DNA of 45,730 bases from Candidatus Dormiibacter spiritus (GTDB lineage: Bacteria; Chloroflexota; Dormibacteria; Dormibacterales; Dormibacteraceae), in assembly GCA_003244185.1 (NCBI GenBank), contig QHBT01000013.1, positions 1-45,730 of the forward strand. Reading direction: 5' to 3'. Each line of letters opens with the position of its first letter. Position 1 is the stretch's first letter. Of this stretch, positions 35,159 through 43,526 are shown piece by piece. The position numbers were made by a program, and so were the translations under genes. The notes beneath the pieces were generated by a model that did no database searches, was not told where the DNA came from, and saw only the letters and a list, made by a program, of their open reading frames with translations.

Positions 35159-36586
35159 TTGAGCGAGCAAGCTGGCCGGCTGGGCTCCCGTACAGTCCTC
35201 GACGCGAGTCTGATCCTGGCCGTCCGGGTTGTCTCCCGGCTGGTGGCGCTCGTGGTGGTGCTGAAGCTGGCCTCGCACTTGGGAGCCGAACGCTACGGCC
35301 AGTACGCCACGCTCATCGCCTACAGCGCGCTGGTCAGTGTGGTGGCCGACTTCGGACTCAGCTCCCTCTACACGCGGGAGGCTGCGCGCGCGCCTGCGCG
35401 CCTGCCGATATACCTGGCCACTCTGCTGCTGGGCAAGCTGCCCTTGGCAGCAGCTGCCGCCGCTCTGCTCGGGGGGGCACTCCTCTCCGCGAGGCTGGGT
35501 GGCCTGTTCCTGCCTGGAGCGCTGCTCCTGGCGCTGACCACCTACGCCACCCTGATCCGCAACACCTTCTACGCCCAAGGCCGGTTGGAGTTCGAAGCCA
35601 TCGCCATCCTGGCCGAAACCGTGATCCAGGCAGGCGGCATCTTTCTCGGCGCTCGCTTCGGCCAGGGCATTGCTTACTTCGTCTGGGTCTACGCGGCCAG
35701 CTATGGCTTCACCTGTGTGTACAGCCTGCTGGTCATCCGCGTGGCCGGGCTCGCCCAGGGCTCGACCGGAGTGGATGGGCAACTTCTCCGCACGTGGCTG
35801 AAGCTGGCTTTTCCCTTCGCTCTGGGCTCGTTTCTGACCAACCTTTACTTCCGAGCCGACGTGCCGATCCTGCAGCACTTCCGCGCCTACCAGGAGGTGG
35901 GCTGGTACCAGCTGGCCTACAAGCCGTTCGAGGCACTCCAATTCGTGCCGCTGGCAGTCCAGGCGGTCGTCTACCCGCTGCTGGGCGTCTACCACCAGGA
36001 GCCGGGCCCGCGGCTGGCCGTGGCCTATGGGCGATTCTTCAAAATCCTGATTCTCCTGGGTTGGCCGCTGTCAGTGGGCACACTGCTCCTGGCGCATCCC
36101 ATCGGCCGTCTCTTCCGGCTCTTTCCCGAGTCGGAGCCCTCGCTTCGGATACTGTCCCTGGCCATAGTCTTCCTCTTCGCCAACTCCTGCTTCACAGCGA
36201 TGCTCTACGCCATTGACAGGCAGGATCTGTTCGCCTGGGCTACAGGCCTGGCGGTGGTGGTGAACGTCGGGTTGAACCTCATCCTGATTCCCCTCTACGG
36301 CTATCTCGCGGCCAGCGCCACAACAGTGGTGACCGAAGCCGCCTTCTCGGTTGCCGGCTGGTACTTCGTCGGTCGGCGGTTCAAGCTGCCGCTCGTCAGG
36401 CTCTCCTGGCGCATTCTCCTGGCAGGGCTCATCATGGGCGTTGTCTTGGTTCCGCTGGCCGGGCGCTCGATCTTCTTGAGCGCGCCCTCGGGGGCTCTCG
36501 TCTACGGCCTCGGGCTGGTGCTGCTGCGGGCGATCGAGAGGGAGGAGTTGGACCTCTTCCTGAGAGGGCTCAGGCTGCGCCGCTGA
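35159..36586 (+). CDS. Oligosaccharide/polysaccharide flippase (Wzx/MATE-like, MVF fold)
   Basis: A 475-residue polytopic membrane protein with about twelve to fourteen hydrophobic helices. It has the typical flippase N-terminus RTVLDASLILAVRVVSRLVALVVVLKLASHLGAERYGQYATL (in segments), then DFGLSSLYTREAAR. Members move lipid-linked oligosaccharides across the cytoplasmic membrane. TTG 35159 is the only start after the divergent peptidase start; the longer upstream frame would be antisense to that gene. No glycosyltransferase cluster is next to it, but a GT-C protein gene lies 6 kb upstream. It is the first gene of a likely operon with the hydrolase. Confidence 0.87.
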   Translation: MSEQAGRLGSRTVLDASLILAVRVVSRLVALVVVLKLASHLGAERYGQYATLIAYSALVSVVADFGLSSLYTREAARAPARLPIYLATLLLGKLPLAAAAAALLGGALLSARLGGLFLPGALLLALTTYATLIRNTFYAQGRLEFEAIAILAETVIQAGGIFLGARFGQGIAYFVWVYAASYGFTCVYSLLVIRVAGLAQGSTGVDGQLLRTWLKLAFPFALGSFLTNLYFRADVPILQHFRAYQEVGWYQLAYKPFEALQFVPLAVQAVVYPLLGVYHQEPGPRLAVAYGRFFKILILLGWPLSVGTLLLAHPIGRLFRLFPESEPSLRILSLAIVFLFANSCFTAMLYAIDRQDLFAWATGLAVVVNVGLNLILIPLYGYLAASATTVVTEAAFSVAGWYFVGRRFKLPLVRLSWRILLAGLIMGVVLVPLAGRSIFLSAPSGALVYGLGLVLLRAIEREELDLFLRGLRLRR

Positions 36587-36594
36587 AGGTTTAT

Positions 36595-37068
36595 GTGGCA
36601 CCGGGCTGGCGCGGCGGAGCAGCGCAGGTTGAGCCGTACGTGGCAGGCCTGCGCCGCCTTGGATTCGCCGCCGATGCGCTCGAGCTTCCGATTGGACCGG
36701 CGGAGCGCGCTGTGCCTGCCTTTCTGTCCCTCGCGGGTCCCCGGGTGGTCGCGGCGGGGGTCTCCTTCGGAGGTCGGGTCGCAACCCTCGCGGCCGCCGA
36801 GCAGGCCTTTGCAGGAGTGATCGCGTTCAGCTTCCCACTCCGCGGTCAGGCGGAGCGCCGGACGGCCCACTGGCCCAGGATCGGCTGTCCCGCCCTCATC
36901 GTCAACGGCCGCGACGACGATTGGGCGCCTGGGCCGGAATTGGTCCGCGTTATGCCCCGTCTCAGGGCCGGCCGGCTGGTCCAGCTGGCCGGCGCCGGGC
37001 ACGATCTCCGCCCAATGCTGGAGCAAGCCCTGAGCGCCGCCGCGGCTTTTCTGGCGGAGCTCAGCTAA
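36595..37068 (+). CDS. Small alpha/beta hydrolase (KANL3/Tex30-like)
   Basis: A 157-residue compact alpha/beta hydrolase. The strand VAPGWRGG is followed by the nucleophile elbow GVSFGG (S57), the acid in NGRDDDWAP and the His in GAGHDL. This short layout matches the Tex30/KANL3-like dienelactone-hydrolase-related group. Function unknown. GTG 36595 was used; the family N-terminus would start slightly earlier (LKVYVAPG), where a CTG at 36583 overlaps the flippase stop in the same style as the ATGA overlaps elsewhere, so a CTG start is possible. Confidence 0.78.
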   Translation: MAPGWRGGAAQVEPYVAGLRRLGFAADALELPIGPAERAVPAFLSLAGPRVVAAGVSFGGRVATLAAAEQAFAGVIAFSFPLRGQAERRTAHWPRIGCPALIVNGRDDDWAPGPELVRVMPRLRAGRLVQLAGAGHDLRPMLEQALSAAAAFLAELS

Positions 37069-37171
37069 CAACGGCAGGCCAACCAGTTGCCTGTACCTGC
37101 CAAATGTTCGGTCCAGGGAGCCTCCGGCCCGCGAAACATCCGACCGTTACAGGCTGACTAGACTGGCTGCG

Positions 37172-37582
37172 ATGGCAACGCTCGGCAGGCTTCGCAACCG
37201 TCCGCAGTCGCATGTTTATGGCTCGGGGCGGCGCGGGATCTCCGGTCTCGGCCTGCTCCTGGTTCTCGCCGGCCTGCTGGTGGCGGCGCTCGCACTCTCC
37301 GGTCGGGGCGTCTGGGTGCTCCGCTTCTGGCCGGCGATCTTTGTGCTGGTCGGTGGATTCGGACTGATCCGCCGCCCAGGTTGGGTTCATGAGCTGGACT
37401 GGCGGACCGGCGGCCATAGCCAGCGCCTGTTGGACCGCTCTCGCGAGCTCTTCAGCCTGGCCCTGCTTCTGTTTGGCATCTTTTGCCTGCCCTTCACGCT
37501 GCACCTGCTGGACGCCCGTCTGATCGGTCCTGCTCTGCTGATCGCGCTTGGCCTACTCCTGGTCTGGCGCCGGAACCGCTGA
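37172..37582 (+). CDS. Small integral membrane protein of unknown function
   Basis: A 136-residue protein with four hydrophobic segments (about 23-43, 47-65, 92-110 and 114-131) separated by short basic loops and ending in WRRNR. The arrangement resembles the membrane part of LiaF/DUF5668-type proteins, but no defining motif is visible. It overlaps or abuts the inositol-monophosphatase-family gene. Function not assigned. Confidence 0.7.
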   Translation: MATLGRLRNRPQSHVYGSGRRGISGLGLLLVLAGLLVAALALSGRGVWVLRFWPAIFVLVGGFGLIRRPGWVHELDWRTGGHSQRLLDRSRELFSLALLLFGIFCLPFTLHLLDARLIGPALLIALGLLLVWRRNR

Positions 37583-37604
37583 GCTGCTGGACGAGCAGGG
37601 CTGG

Positions 37605-38408
37605 TTGGAGATTTTCTCCGGCCTGGGCACGCTGATCGCCGAGGCAGTGGTGCCTCTACTGGGCACGGCCGCGGGTCGTGAAGAGCACGGCAGGGGGGAG
37701 GGTGGAGACCGCACGCTGGAACTGGACAGGCGGGCGGAGCAGGTGGTGCTGGCTGAGCTGCAAAAGCTCTGCCGCGCCGGGGAGCGCTTTTCGGTCCTCT
37801 CCGAGGAAGCCGGGCTGATCGAGTTCGGGGCACCCTTTCCCCGCGTGCTTCTGGACCCGGTGGACGGCAGCCTGAATGCCCAGCGCGGCCTGCCGGTGGT
37901 GGGCACCATGCTCTGCCTGGTCGCCGGTCCCACCCTGGGCGAGGCGCAGGTGGGCTACGTCCAAAACCTGCTCAGCGGTGAGCGCTGGCACACCATCCGC
38001 GGTGGTGGCGTACATCGGAACGGTCAGCGCCTGCGGCCCTTTCCTGCCGGAAACCGGGACCGGATCGAGGTGCTGGGCCTGGAGAGCGGTCCCCGCAATT
38101 TGCTCGCAGCACAGGCGCTGATCGAGCGGGCGGGGAAGGTGCGACTCCTGGGCTCGATGGCGCTGTCGCTCGCTCATACAGCGGCCGGCGGCATCGACGT
38201 GCACTGCTCGCCGATCACTGCCCGCTGCCTGGATCTCGCCGCCAGTGCACTGATGATGGCCGAGGTGGGCGGCCTGGTGACCGATCTGGACGGTGAGCCA
38301 TTGGCGCGGCTCCCAGCCGATCTGACCGGCCGCTCGACCATCCTCGCTTCGGCCAGCCCAGAGCTCCACCAGTTGGCCCGGGACCTGCTGCGCGGTGGAA
38401 GGGACTGA
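37605..38408 (+). CDS. Inositol monophosphatase family protein
   Basis: A 267-residue Mg-dependent phosphatase of the IMPase superfamily. Motifs: the GGDRTLELDRRAEQ strand, the metal ligand Glu in VLSEEAG, motif A DPVDGSLNAQRGLP, and the second signature ITARCLDLAASALMMAEVGG. In many relatives the signature begins with W.WD.AA; here Cys-Leu-Asp replaces it. Substrates in the family include inositol phosphates, fructose bisphosphate and PAP; none can be singled out. TTG 37605 fits the family N-terminus; TTG 37548 would give a 19-residue longer form overlapping the preceding gene by 35 bases. It lies 3 bases upstream of glgE. Confidence 0.85.
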   Translation: MEIFSGLGTLIAEAVVPLLGTAAGREEHGRGEGGDRTLELDRRAEQVVLAELQKLCRAGERFSVLSEEAGLIEFGAPFPRVLLDPVDGSLNAQRGLPVVGTMLCLVAGPTLGEAQVGYVQNLLSGERWHTIRGGGVHRNGQRLRPFPAGNRDRIEVLGLESGPRNLLAAQALIERAGKVRLLGSMALSLAHTAAGGIDVHCSPITARCLDLAASALMMAEVGGLVTDLDGEPLARLPADLTGRSTILASASPELHQLARDLLRGGRD

Positions 38409-38411
38409 TAC

Positions 38412-40442
38412 GTGAAGCGGCTACAGCGCCGGCGGAAAGCCGACCTGCAGCCGCCGCAGCCGAACGCCGGTGCAACATCGTCCCGGGCGATGGTTGAGAG
38501 ACTGGGCCGGGCCGTGATCGAGAGGGTGACCCCGGAGATCGATGCCGGTCGATTTCCCATCAAGCGGGCGCTGGGTGAGTCGGTAAGGGTGGAGGCTGAT
38601 GTGTTCGCCGACGGTCATGATGTGGTTGCGGCGCGCGTGTTGCACAGGCCGGCTGGCGACAAGGACTGGCGCCAGGTGCCGATGCGGCCGCTGGGCAACG
38701 ACCGCTGGTGGGCCGAGTTTCAGGTCGACCAGCTGGGCAGTCACCACTACACGGTGCAGGCCTGGGTGGACTATTTCCAGACCTGGCTGCGCGACCTACG
38801 CAGTCGCTTGGAAGCAGGCCAGGACTTGAGCGTCGACCTTCGGATCGGCGCCGAGCTGGTCGGTGAGGCTGGGGATCGGGCCCGGGGCGACAAAGCCGCA
38901 CAGTTGAAGCAGTCCGCCCGTCAGCTGGCGACAGGCGACGGCGTCGAGCACGCTCTGGAACCGCGCCTGGCCGAGCTCATGCAGCAGCCTCCAGACCAGC
39001 GTTTCGCCACCGCTTACGAACGGGAGCTGGTAATCAGCGTCGACCCGGAGCTGGCTCGCTTCTCAGCCTGGTACGAGATGTTCCCTCGCTCGGCCGCGGC
39101 CGAGCCCGGAGACCATGGCACGCTGCGTGACGTGGAGCGCCAGCTGCCTTATGTCGCCGGGATGGGCTTCGACATCCTCTATCTGCCGCCCATCCATCCC
39201 ATCGGGAGCCAGTACCGCAAGGGACCGAACAACAATGTTGCGGCCGTGGACCTGGACGTCGGTAGTCCGTGGGCCATCGGGGGCCCGGAGGGCGGCCACA
39301 AGGCGGTCCACCCCAAGCTGGGCACACTGGCGGACTTCCAACACCTCGTCGCTGAAGCGGAGCGACACGGCTTGAAGGTGGCGCTGGACGTCGCCTTCCA
39401 GGCCTCGCCTGATCATCCCTACGTGAAGGACCGTCCCGAGTGGTTCCGGCACCGCCCGGACGGCACCATCCAATACGCGGAGAACCCGCCCAAGAGGTAT
39501 CAGGACATCTACCCGTTCGATTTCAGCTGCGCCGATTGGCGGGAGCTCTGGCGGGAGCTCTGCAGCATCTTCGAGTTCTGGATCGAGCAGGGGGTGAGCG
39601 TCTTTCGGGTGGACAACCCGCACACCAAGCCCTTCCAGTTCTGGGAGTGGACGATCGGCTGCCTCAAGGCCCAGCACCCGGAGCTGATCTTCCTGGCCGA
39701 GGCGTTCACGCGGCCGAAGGTGATGTATCGCCTGGCCAAGCTGGGCTTCAACCAGTCTTACACGTACTTCGCCTGGCGCGATACTGCCAGCGAGCTGCGA
39801 GAGTACATGACCGAACTCACGCGGACGGAGGTCTCCCAATTCTTCCGGCCCAACTTCTGGCCCAACACCCCTGACATCCTGACCGAGGCCCTGCAGGTGG
39901 GGGGACGCAACGCCAACGCGCTGCGCTTGGTGCTGGCGGCCACGCTCACAGCCAGTTACGGCATCTTCGGTCCCGCCTTCGAGCTGGCTGACAATCGGCC
40001 GCTCGGCGTCGGTCGGGAGGACTATCTGGACTCCGAGAAGTACCAGGTGAGGCACTGGGATCGCCAAGCTCCGCGCAGCCTGCGACACTTGATCGCGCGG
40101 GTGAACCGGATCCGGCACGAGCACCCTGCGCTGCAGCAGGACCGGACCCTCCGATTTCTGGCTACCGACAACGAGCGCCTGCTGGCCTACGCCAAGACCG
40201 CTGGCGACGGCTCCGACGCGATGGTCATCGTTGTGAATCTGGATCCGCGCTGGCGCCAGTCGGGCTGGATCGAGCTGCCGGCACTCACACCCCCCGGTCG
40301 GCCTGAGGTACTTGTTCATGATGTGTTGAACGGCGACCTCTACGTCTGGAACAGTGTTCGTTGGAACTACGTCGAGTTGGATCCGGCCGAGTCCCCCGCT
40401 CACATCCTGAGCGTCGACGCCCGCCTTCGGCCGGAGATCTAG
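38412..40442 (+). CDS. glgE: Alpha-1,4-glucan:maltose-1-phosphate maltosyltransferase
   Basis: A 676-residue GH13_3 enzyme that extends alpha-1,4-glucans using maltose-1-phosphate. The N-terminal domains (to about 215) include GRFPIKRALGESV. The catalytic barrel has YEMFPRS, LYLPPIHPIG, the nucleophile D401 in FRVDNPHTKP and the acid/base E430 in FLAEAFTRP. The FRVDNPHTKP and SYTYFAWR segments distinguish GlgE from TreS or GlgB. The length is normal. GTG 38412. It is upstream of the fused TreS-maltokinase, which makes its donor, and of glgB, which branches its product. Confidence 0.96.
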   Translation: MKRLQRRRKADLQPPQPNAGATSSRAMVERLGRAVIERVTPEIDAGRFPIKRALGESVRVEADVFADGHDVVAARVLHRPAGDKDWRQVPMRPLGNDRWWAEFQVDQLGSHHYTVQAWVDYFQTWLRDLRSRLEAGQDLSVDLRIGAELVGEAGDRARGDKAAQLKQSARQLATGDGVEHALEPRLAELMQQPPDQRFATAYERELVISVDPELARFSAWYEMFPRSAAAEPGDHGTLRDVERQLPYVAGMGFDILYLPPIHPIGSQYRKGPNNNVAAVDLDVGSPWAIGGPEGGHKAVHPKLGTLADFQHLVAEAERHGLKVALDVAFQASPDHPYVKDRPEWFRHRPDGTIQYAENPPKRYQDIYPFDFSCADWRELWRELCSIFEFWIEQGVSVFRVDNPHTKPFQFWEWTIGCLKAQHPELIFLAEAFTRPKVMYRLAKLGFNQSYTYFAWRDTASELREYMTELTRTEVSQFFRPNFWPNTPDILTEALQVGGRNANALRLVLAATLTASYGIFGPAFELADNRPLGVGREDYLDSEKYQVRHWDRQAPRSLRHLIARVNRIRHEHPALQQDRTLRFLATDNERLLAYAKTAGDGSDAMVIVVNLDPRWRQSGWIELPALTPPGRPEVLVHDVLNGDLYVWNSVRWNYVELDPAESPAHILSVDARLRPEI

Positions 40443-40466
40443 CTTGCCCTATGTATCAGGGAACCT

Positions 40467-40476
40467 GAACTAGTTC
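40467..40476. promoter_or_regulatory. 10-bp palindrome at the treS start
   Basis: GAACTAGTTC is a perfect palindrome ending 2 bases before the treS ATG (40479), within a larger GGAAC...GTTCC dyad (40460-40477). It covers the place where a ribosome binding site would be; no Shine-Dalgarno is seen. It might be an operator or an RNA structure, or chance. Confidence 0.3.
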
Positions 40477-40478
40477 CA

Positions 40479-43400
40479 ATGCCGCTGGACGACACACCCG
40501 ACTGGTACAAGGACGCAGTCATCTATGAATTGCACGTGCGTTCGTTCCGCGACTCCGACGGGGACGGCGTGGGTGACTTCACCGGCCTGATCCAGAAGCT
40601 GGACCACATCGCCGGCCTGGGCGCGACAGCGCTCTGGATCCTGCCCTTCTATCCCTCACCGCTTCGGGACGACGGCTACGATATCGCTGACTACTGCCAG
40701 GTCAATCCCGGCTACGGTCGCGTCGCGGACGTCCGCAAGTTGGTCCGAGAAGCACACAAGCGCGGGCTGCGTGTCATCACGGAGCTGGTCTGCAACCACA
40801 CCTCCGACCAACATCCCTGGTTCCAGCGAGCGCGTCGCGCCCGGCCTGGGAGCGTGTATCGCGACTACTACGTGTGGAGCGACACCGATCAACGCTACCT
40901 CGACGCCCGCATCATCTTCAAGGACTTCGAAAGTTCGAACTGGACCTGGGACCCGGTCGCGCAGGCCTACTACTGGCACCGGTTCTACTCGCATCAGCCG
41001 GACCTCAACTACGACAGCCCGCGGGTCCAGGCGGAGATCAAGAAGGTGGTCGACTACTGGCTGGCGATGGGCATCGACGGCCTCCGCCTGGACGCCATCC
41101 CCTACCTGTATGAGCGGGACGGAACCAACTGCGAAAACCTGCCCGAAGGTCACCGCTTCCTGAAGGACTTGCGCGCCCACATCGACGCCCGCTTCCCTCA
41201 CCGGATGCTGTTGGCGGAAGCCAACCAGTGGCCGGAGGACGCGGTCACCTATCTCGGCGAAGGGGAAGGCGACGAGTGCCACATGGCCTTTCACTTTCCT
41301 GTCATGCCGCGCCTGTTCATGGCACTGCGGATGGAGGACCGCTACCCGATCGTCGACATCATGGCCCAGACGCCGATCCTGCCGAAGAACGCGCAGTGGG
41401 CGATCTTCCTCCGCAACCACGACGAGCTGACACTCGAGATGGTCACCGACGAGGAACGCGACTACATGTACAGGGCCTACACGCAGGATCCCGACGCGCG
41501 GATCAACCTCGGCATCCGGCGGCGGCTCAGCCCGCTGCTGCACAACAATCGCCGTCGGATCGAGCTCATGAACGGCCTTCTGTTCTCCCTGCCCGGCACT
41601 CCTGTCGTCTACTACGGCGATGAGATAGGCATGGGCGACAACATCCACCTGGGCGACCGGCACGGCGTGCGCACGCCAATGCAGTGGACTGCCGACCGCA
41701 ACGCCGGCTTCTCCTCCGCCAACCGTCAGAGGCTGTATCTACCTGTCATCACAGACCCCGAGTATCACTACGAGGCGATTAACGTCGAAGCCCAGGAGTC
41801 GAATCCCCAGTCACAGTTGAACTGGATGCGGCGGTTGATAGCGCTGCGCAGGCGGCACCCTGCCTTCGGCCGCGGCTCGTTCGAGTTCGTCTATCCGGAA
41901 AACCGCAGGGTCCTTGCGTTCATCCGCCAGCTCGGCGAAGCACGGATCCTGGTTGTCGCCAATCTATCCCGCTTCGCCCAGTTCGCCAACCTGGATCTCT
42001 CAGCCTTTCGCGGCCTTAACCCGGTCGAGATTTTCGGCCGCACCGAGTTCCCCCAGGTCGGCGATGGCCCCTATCCGCTGACGCTCGGTCCGCACTCGTT
42101 CTACTGGTTCTCGCTGGAGCCGGCCCGCGTGGAGCTGAACGAGGAAGGCCCGCTGCCGGCGCTCTCCCTGGTGGACTCGGAGCTCGTGGGGGCGCTGCCC
42201 AAGTACCTGCGCCGGCAGCGTTGGTTCGGGGCCAAGAGCCGGCGTGTGAAGGAGGTGCAGGTGGTCGACACAGTGCCGCTCGCCAACGCCCAGCTGAAGC
42301 TCCTCGAAGTGCGCTTTGCCGACCACGACGCCGACATCTATGCGCTGCCGCTGGTGCCAGGGCCGGACGGCCAGGCGTTTGACGCGCTCCTGGAGCGCGA
42401 CTTCAATGGGGCTTTGCTCGATGCGATCGGCCGGCGTCGGCGCTTTCGCGGCCGCCACGGCGACGTCGTGGCGCTGCCGACCGCGCACATGCCCCACATG
42501 AACGCCGCCGACGGCGAACTGCTGCCGCGGCTCTCTCTGGCGGAGCAGAGCAACAACTCAGTCATCTTCGGCGAGCGCCTGATCCTGAAGCTCTATCGGA
42601 AGTTGGAGCCGGGCATCAACCCTGACCTGGAGATGTCGCGCTTTCTGACCGAGGCGGGGTTTCGCAACGTGGCCCAGGTGTATGGAGCGCTGCTCTACCG
42701 CTCTGGCAGAGACCAGACCGCCACTCTGGCCATGCTGCAGGCCTACGTCCCCAACCGGGGCGACGCCTGGAGTCAGGTTCTGGACGAGCTGGGAAGCGGC
42801 GAGTCTGGCGCTATCGAGCGCTACCAGCCGTACGCTGAACTGCTCGGCCGGCGGACAGCCGAGATGCACCTCGTGCTGGCCTCAGATCCGGATGACCCGG
42901 CCTTCGCGCCTGAGCCCAGCACGATGCTGTCGATACGCTCGAGCTACCAGTCGGTTCGAACCCTGGCCGCCCAGGTGCTGCAGGCGCTGCGCAGACAGTT
43001 ACCTCAGATGGAGGGCGAGTCCCAGGAGTTGGCTCGGCGCGTGACGAGTGGCGAGGACCAGATCCAGCGACGGCTGCGTGCTCTGCTCCAGGAGCGCGTC
43101 GAGGCGGCCCGCATCCGCTGCCACGGCGACTATCACCTGGGGCAGGCTCTCTTCACCGGCGGGGACTTCGTCATAGTGGATTTCGAAGGTGAGCCGGCTC
43201 GACCCCTGCCCGAGCGGCGGCTCAAGCGCTGGGCGCTGAAGGACGTGGCGGGAATGCTCCGCTCCTTCGCCTATGCCGCCGCCGCGTCGGAGGTCGACTT
43301 CGGCCAGGAGTGGGCAGCCGCGGCCAGCCACGCGTTCCTGCGCGGCTACTGGACGGCCGCCGGCGACGCGCCCTTCGTGCCTCGTACTGCTGCCGAAAGG

Positions 43401-43526
43401 GAGCTGCTCCTGGAAGTCATGCTGATCGAGAAGGCCCTCTACGAGCTGCGCTATGAACTTGACAACCGGCCGCAATGGGTGTCGATCTCGCTGCGCGGCC
43501 TGGCAGCTCTGGTTGAGAGGTCATGA
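40479..43526 (+). CDS. Trehalose synthase - maltokinase fusion (TreS/Mak)
   Basis: A 1015-residue bifunctional protein. Residues 1-560 form a GH13_16 trehalose synthase that interconverts trehalose and maltose: nucleophile D205 (GLRLDAIPYL), acid/base E247 (LLAEANQ), D315 (FLRNHDEL). Residues about 575-1015 form a Pep2-like maltokinase (maltose + ATP to maltose-1-phosphate): RRQRWFGAKSR at its start, catalytic loop CHGDYHLGQ (D884) and metal-binding VDFEGE (D901), ending IEKALYELRYELDNRP. Fusion channels maltose to phosphorylation and then to GlgE. The stop overlaps the glgB start (ATGA). ATG 40479 has no obvious Shine-Dalgarno. Confidence 0.95.
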   Translation: MPLDDTPDWYKDAVIYELHVRSFRDSDGDGVGDFTGLIQKLDHIAGLGATALWILPFYPSPLRDDGYDIADYCQVNPGYGRVADVRKLVREAHKRGLRVITELVCNHTSDQHPWFQRARRARPGSVYRDYYVWSDTDQRYLDARIIFKDFESSNWTWDPVAQAYYWHRFYSHQPDLNYDSPRVQAEIKKVVDYWLAMGIDGLRLDAIPYLYERDGTNCENLPEGHRFLKDLRAHIDARFPHRMLLAEANQWPEDAVTYLGEGEGDECHMAFHFPVMPRLFMALRMEDRYPIVDIMAQTPILPKNAQWAIFLRNHDELTLEMVTDEERDYMYRAYTQDPDARINLGIRRRLSPLLHNNRRRIELMNGLLFSLPGTPVVYYGDEIGMGDNIHLGDRHGVRTPMQWTADRNAGFSSANRQRLYLPVITDPEYHYEAINVEAQESNPQSQLNWMRRLIALRRRHPAFGRGSFEFVYPENRRVLAFIRQLGEARILVVANLSRFAQFANLDLSAFRGLNPVEIFGRTEFPQVGDGPYPLTLGPHSFYWFSLEPARVELNEEGPLPALSLVDSELVGALPKYLRRQRWFGAKSRRVKEVQVVDTVPLANAQLKLLEVRFADHDADIYALPLVPGPDGQAFDALLERDFNGALLDAIGRRRRFRGRHGDVVALPTAHMPHMNAADGELLPRLSLAEQSNNSVIFGERLILKLYRKLEPGINPDLEMSRFLTEAGFRNVAQVYGALLYRSGRDQTATLAMLQAYVPNRGDAWSQVLDELGSGESGAIERYQPYAELLGRRTAEMHLVLASDPDDPAFAPEPSTMLSIRSSYQSVRTLAAQVLQALRRQLPQMEGESQELARRVTSGEDQIQRRLRALLQERVEAARIRCHGDYHLGQALFTGGDFVIVDFEGEPARPLPERRLKRWALKDVAGMLRSFAYAAAASEVDFGQEWAAAASHAFLRGYWTAAGDAPFVPRTAAERELLLEVMLIEKALYELRYELDNRPQWVSISLRGLAALVERS

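Noticed and set aside
39063..40403. 446-codon minus-strand frame opposite glgE
   Set aside because: Antisense shadow with no motif.
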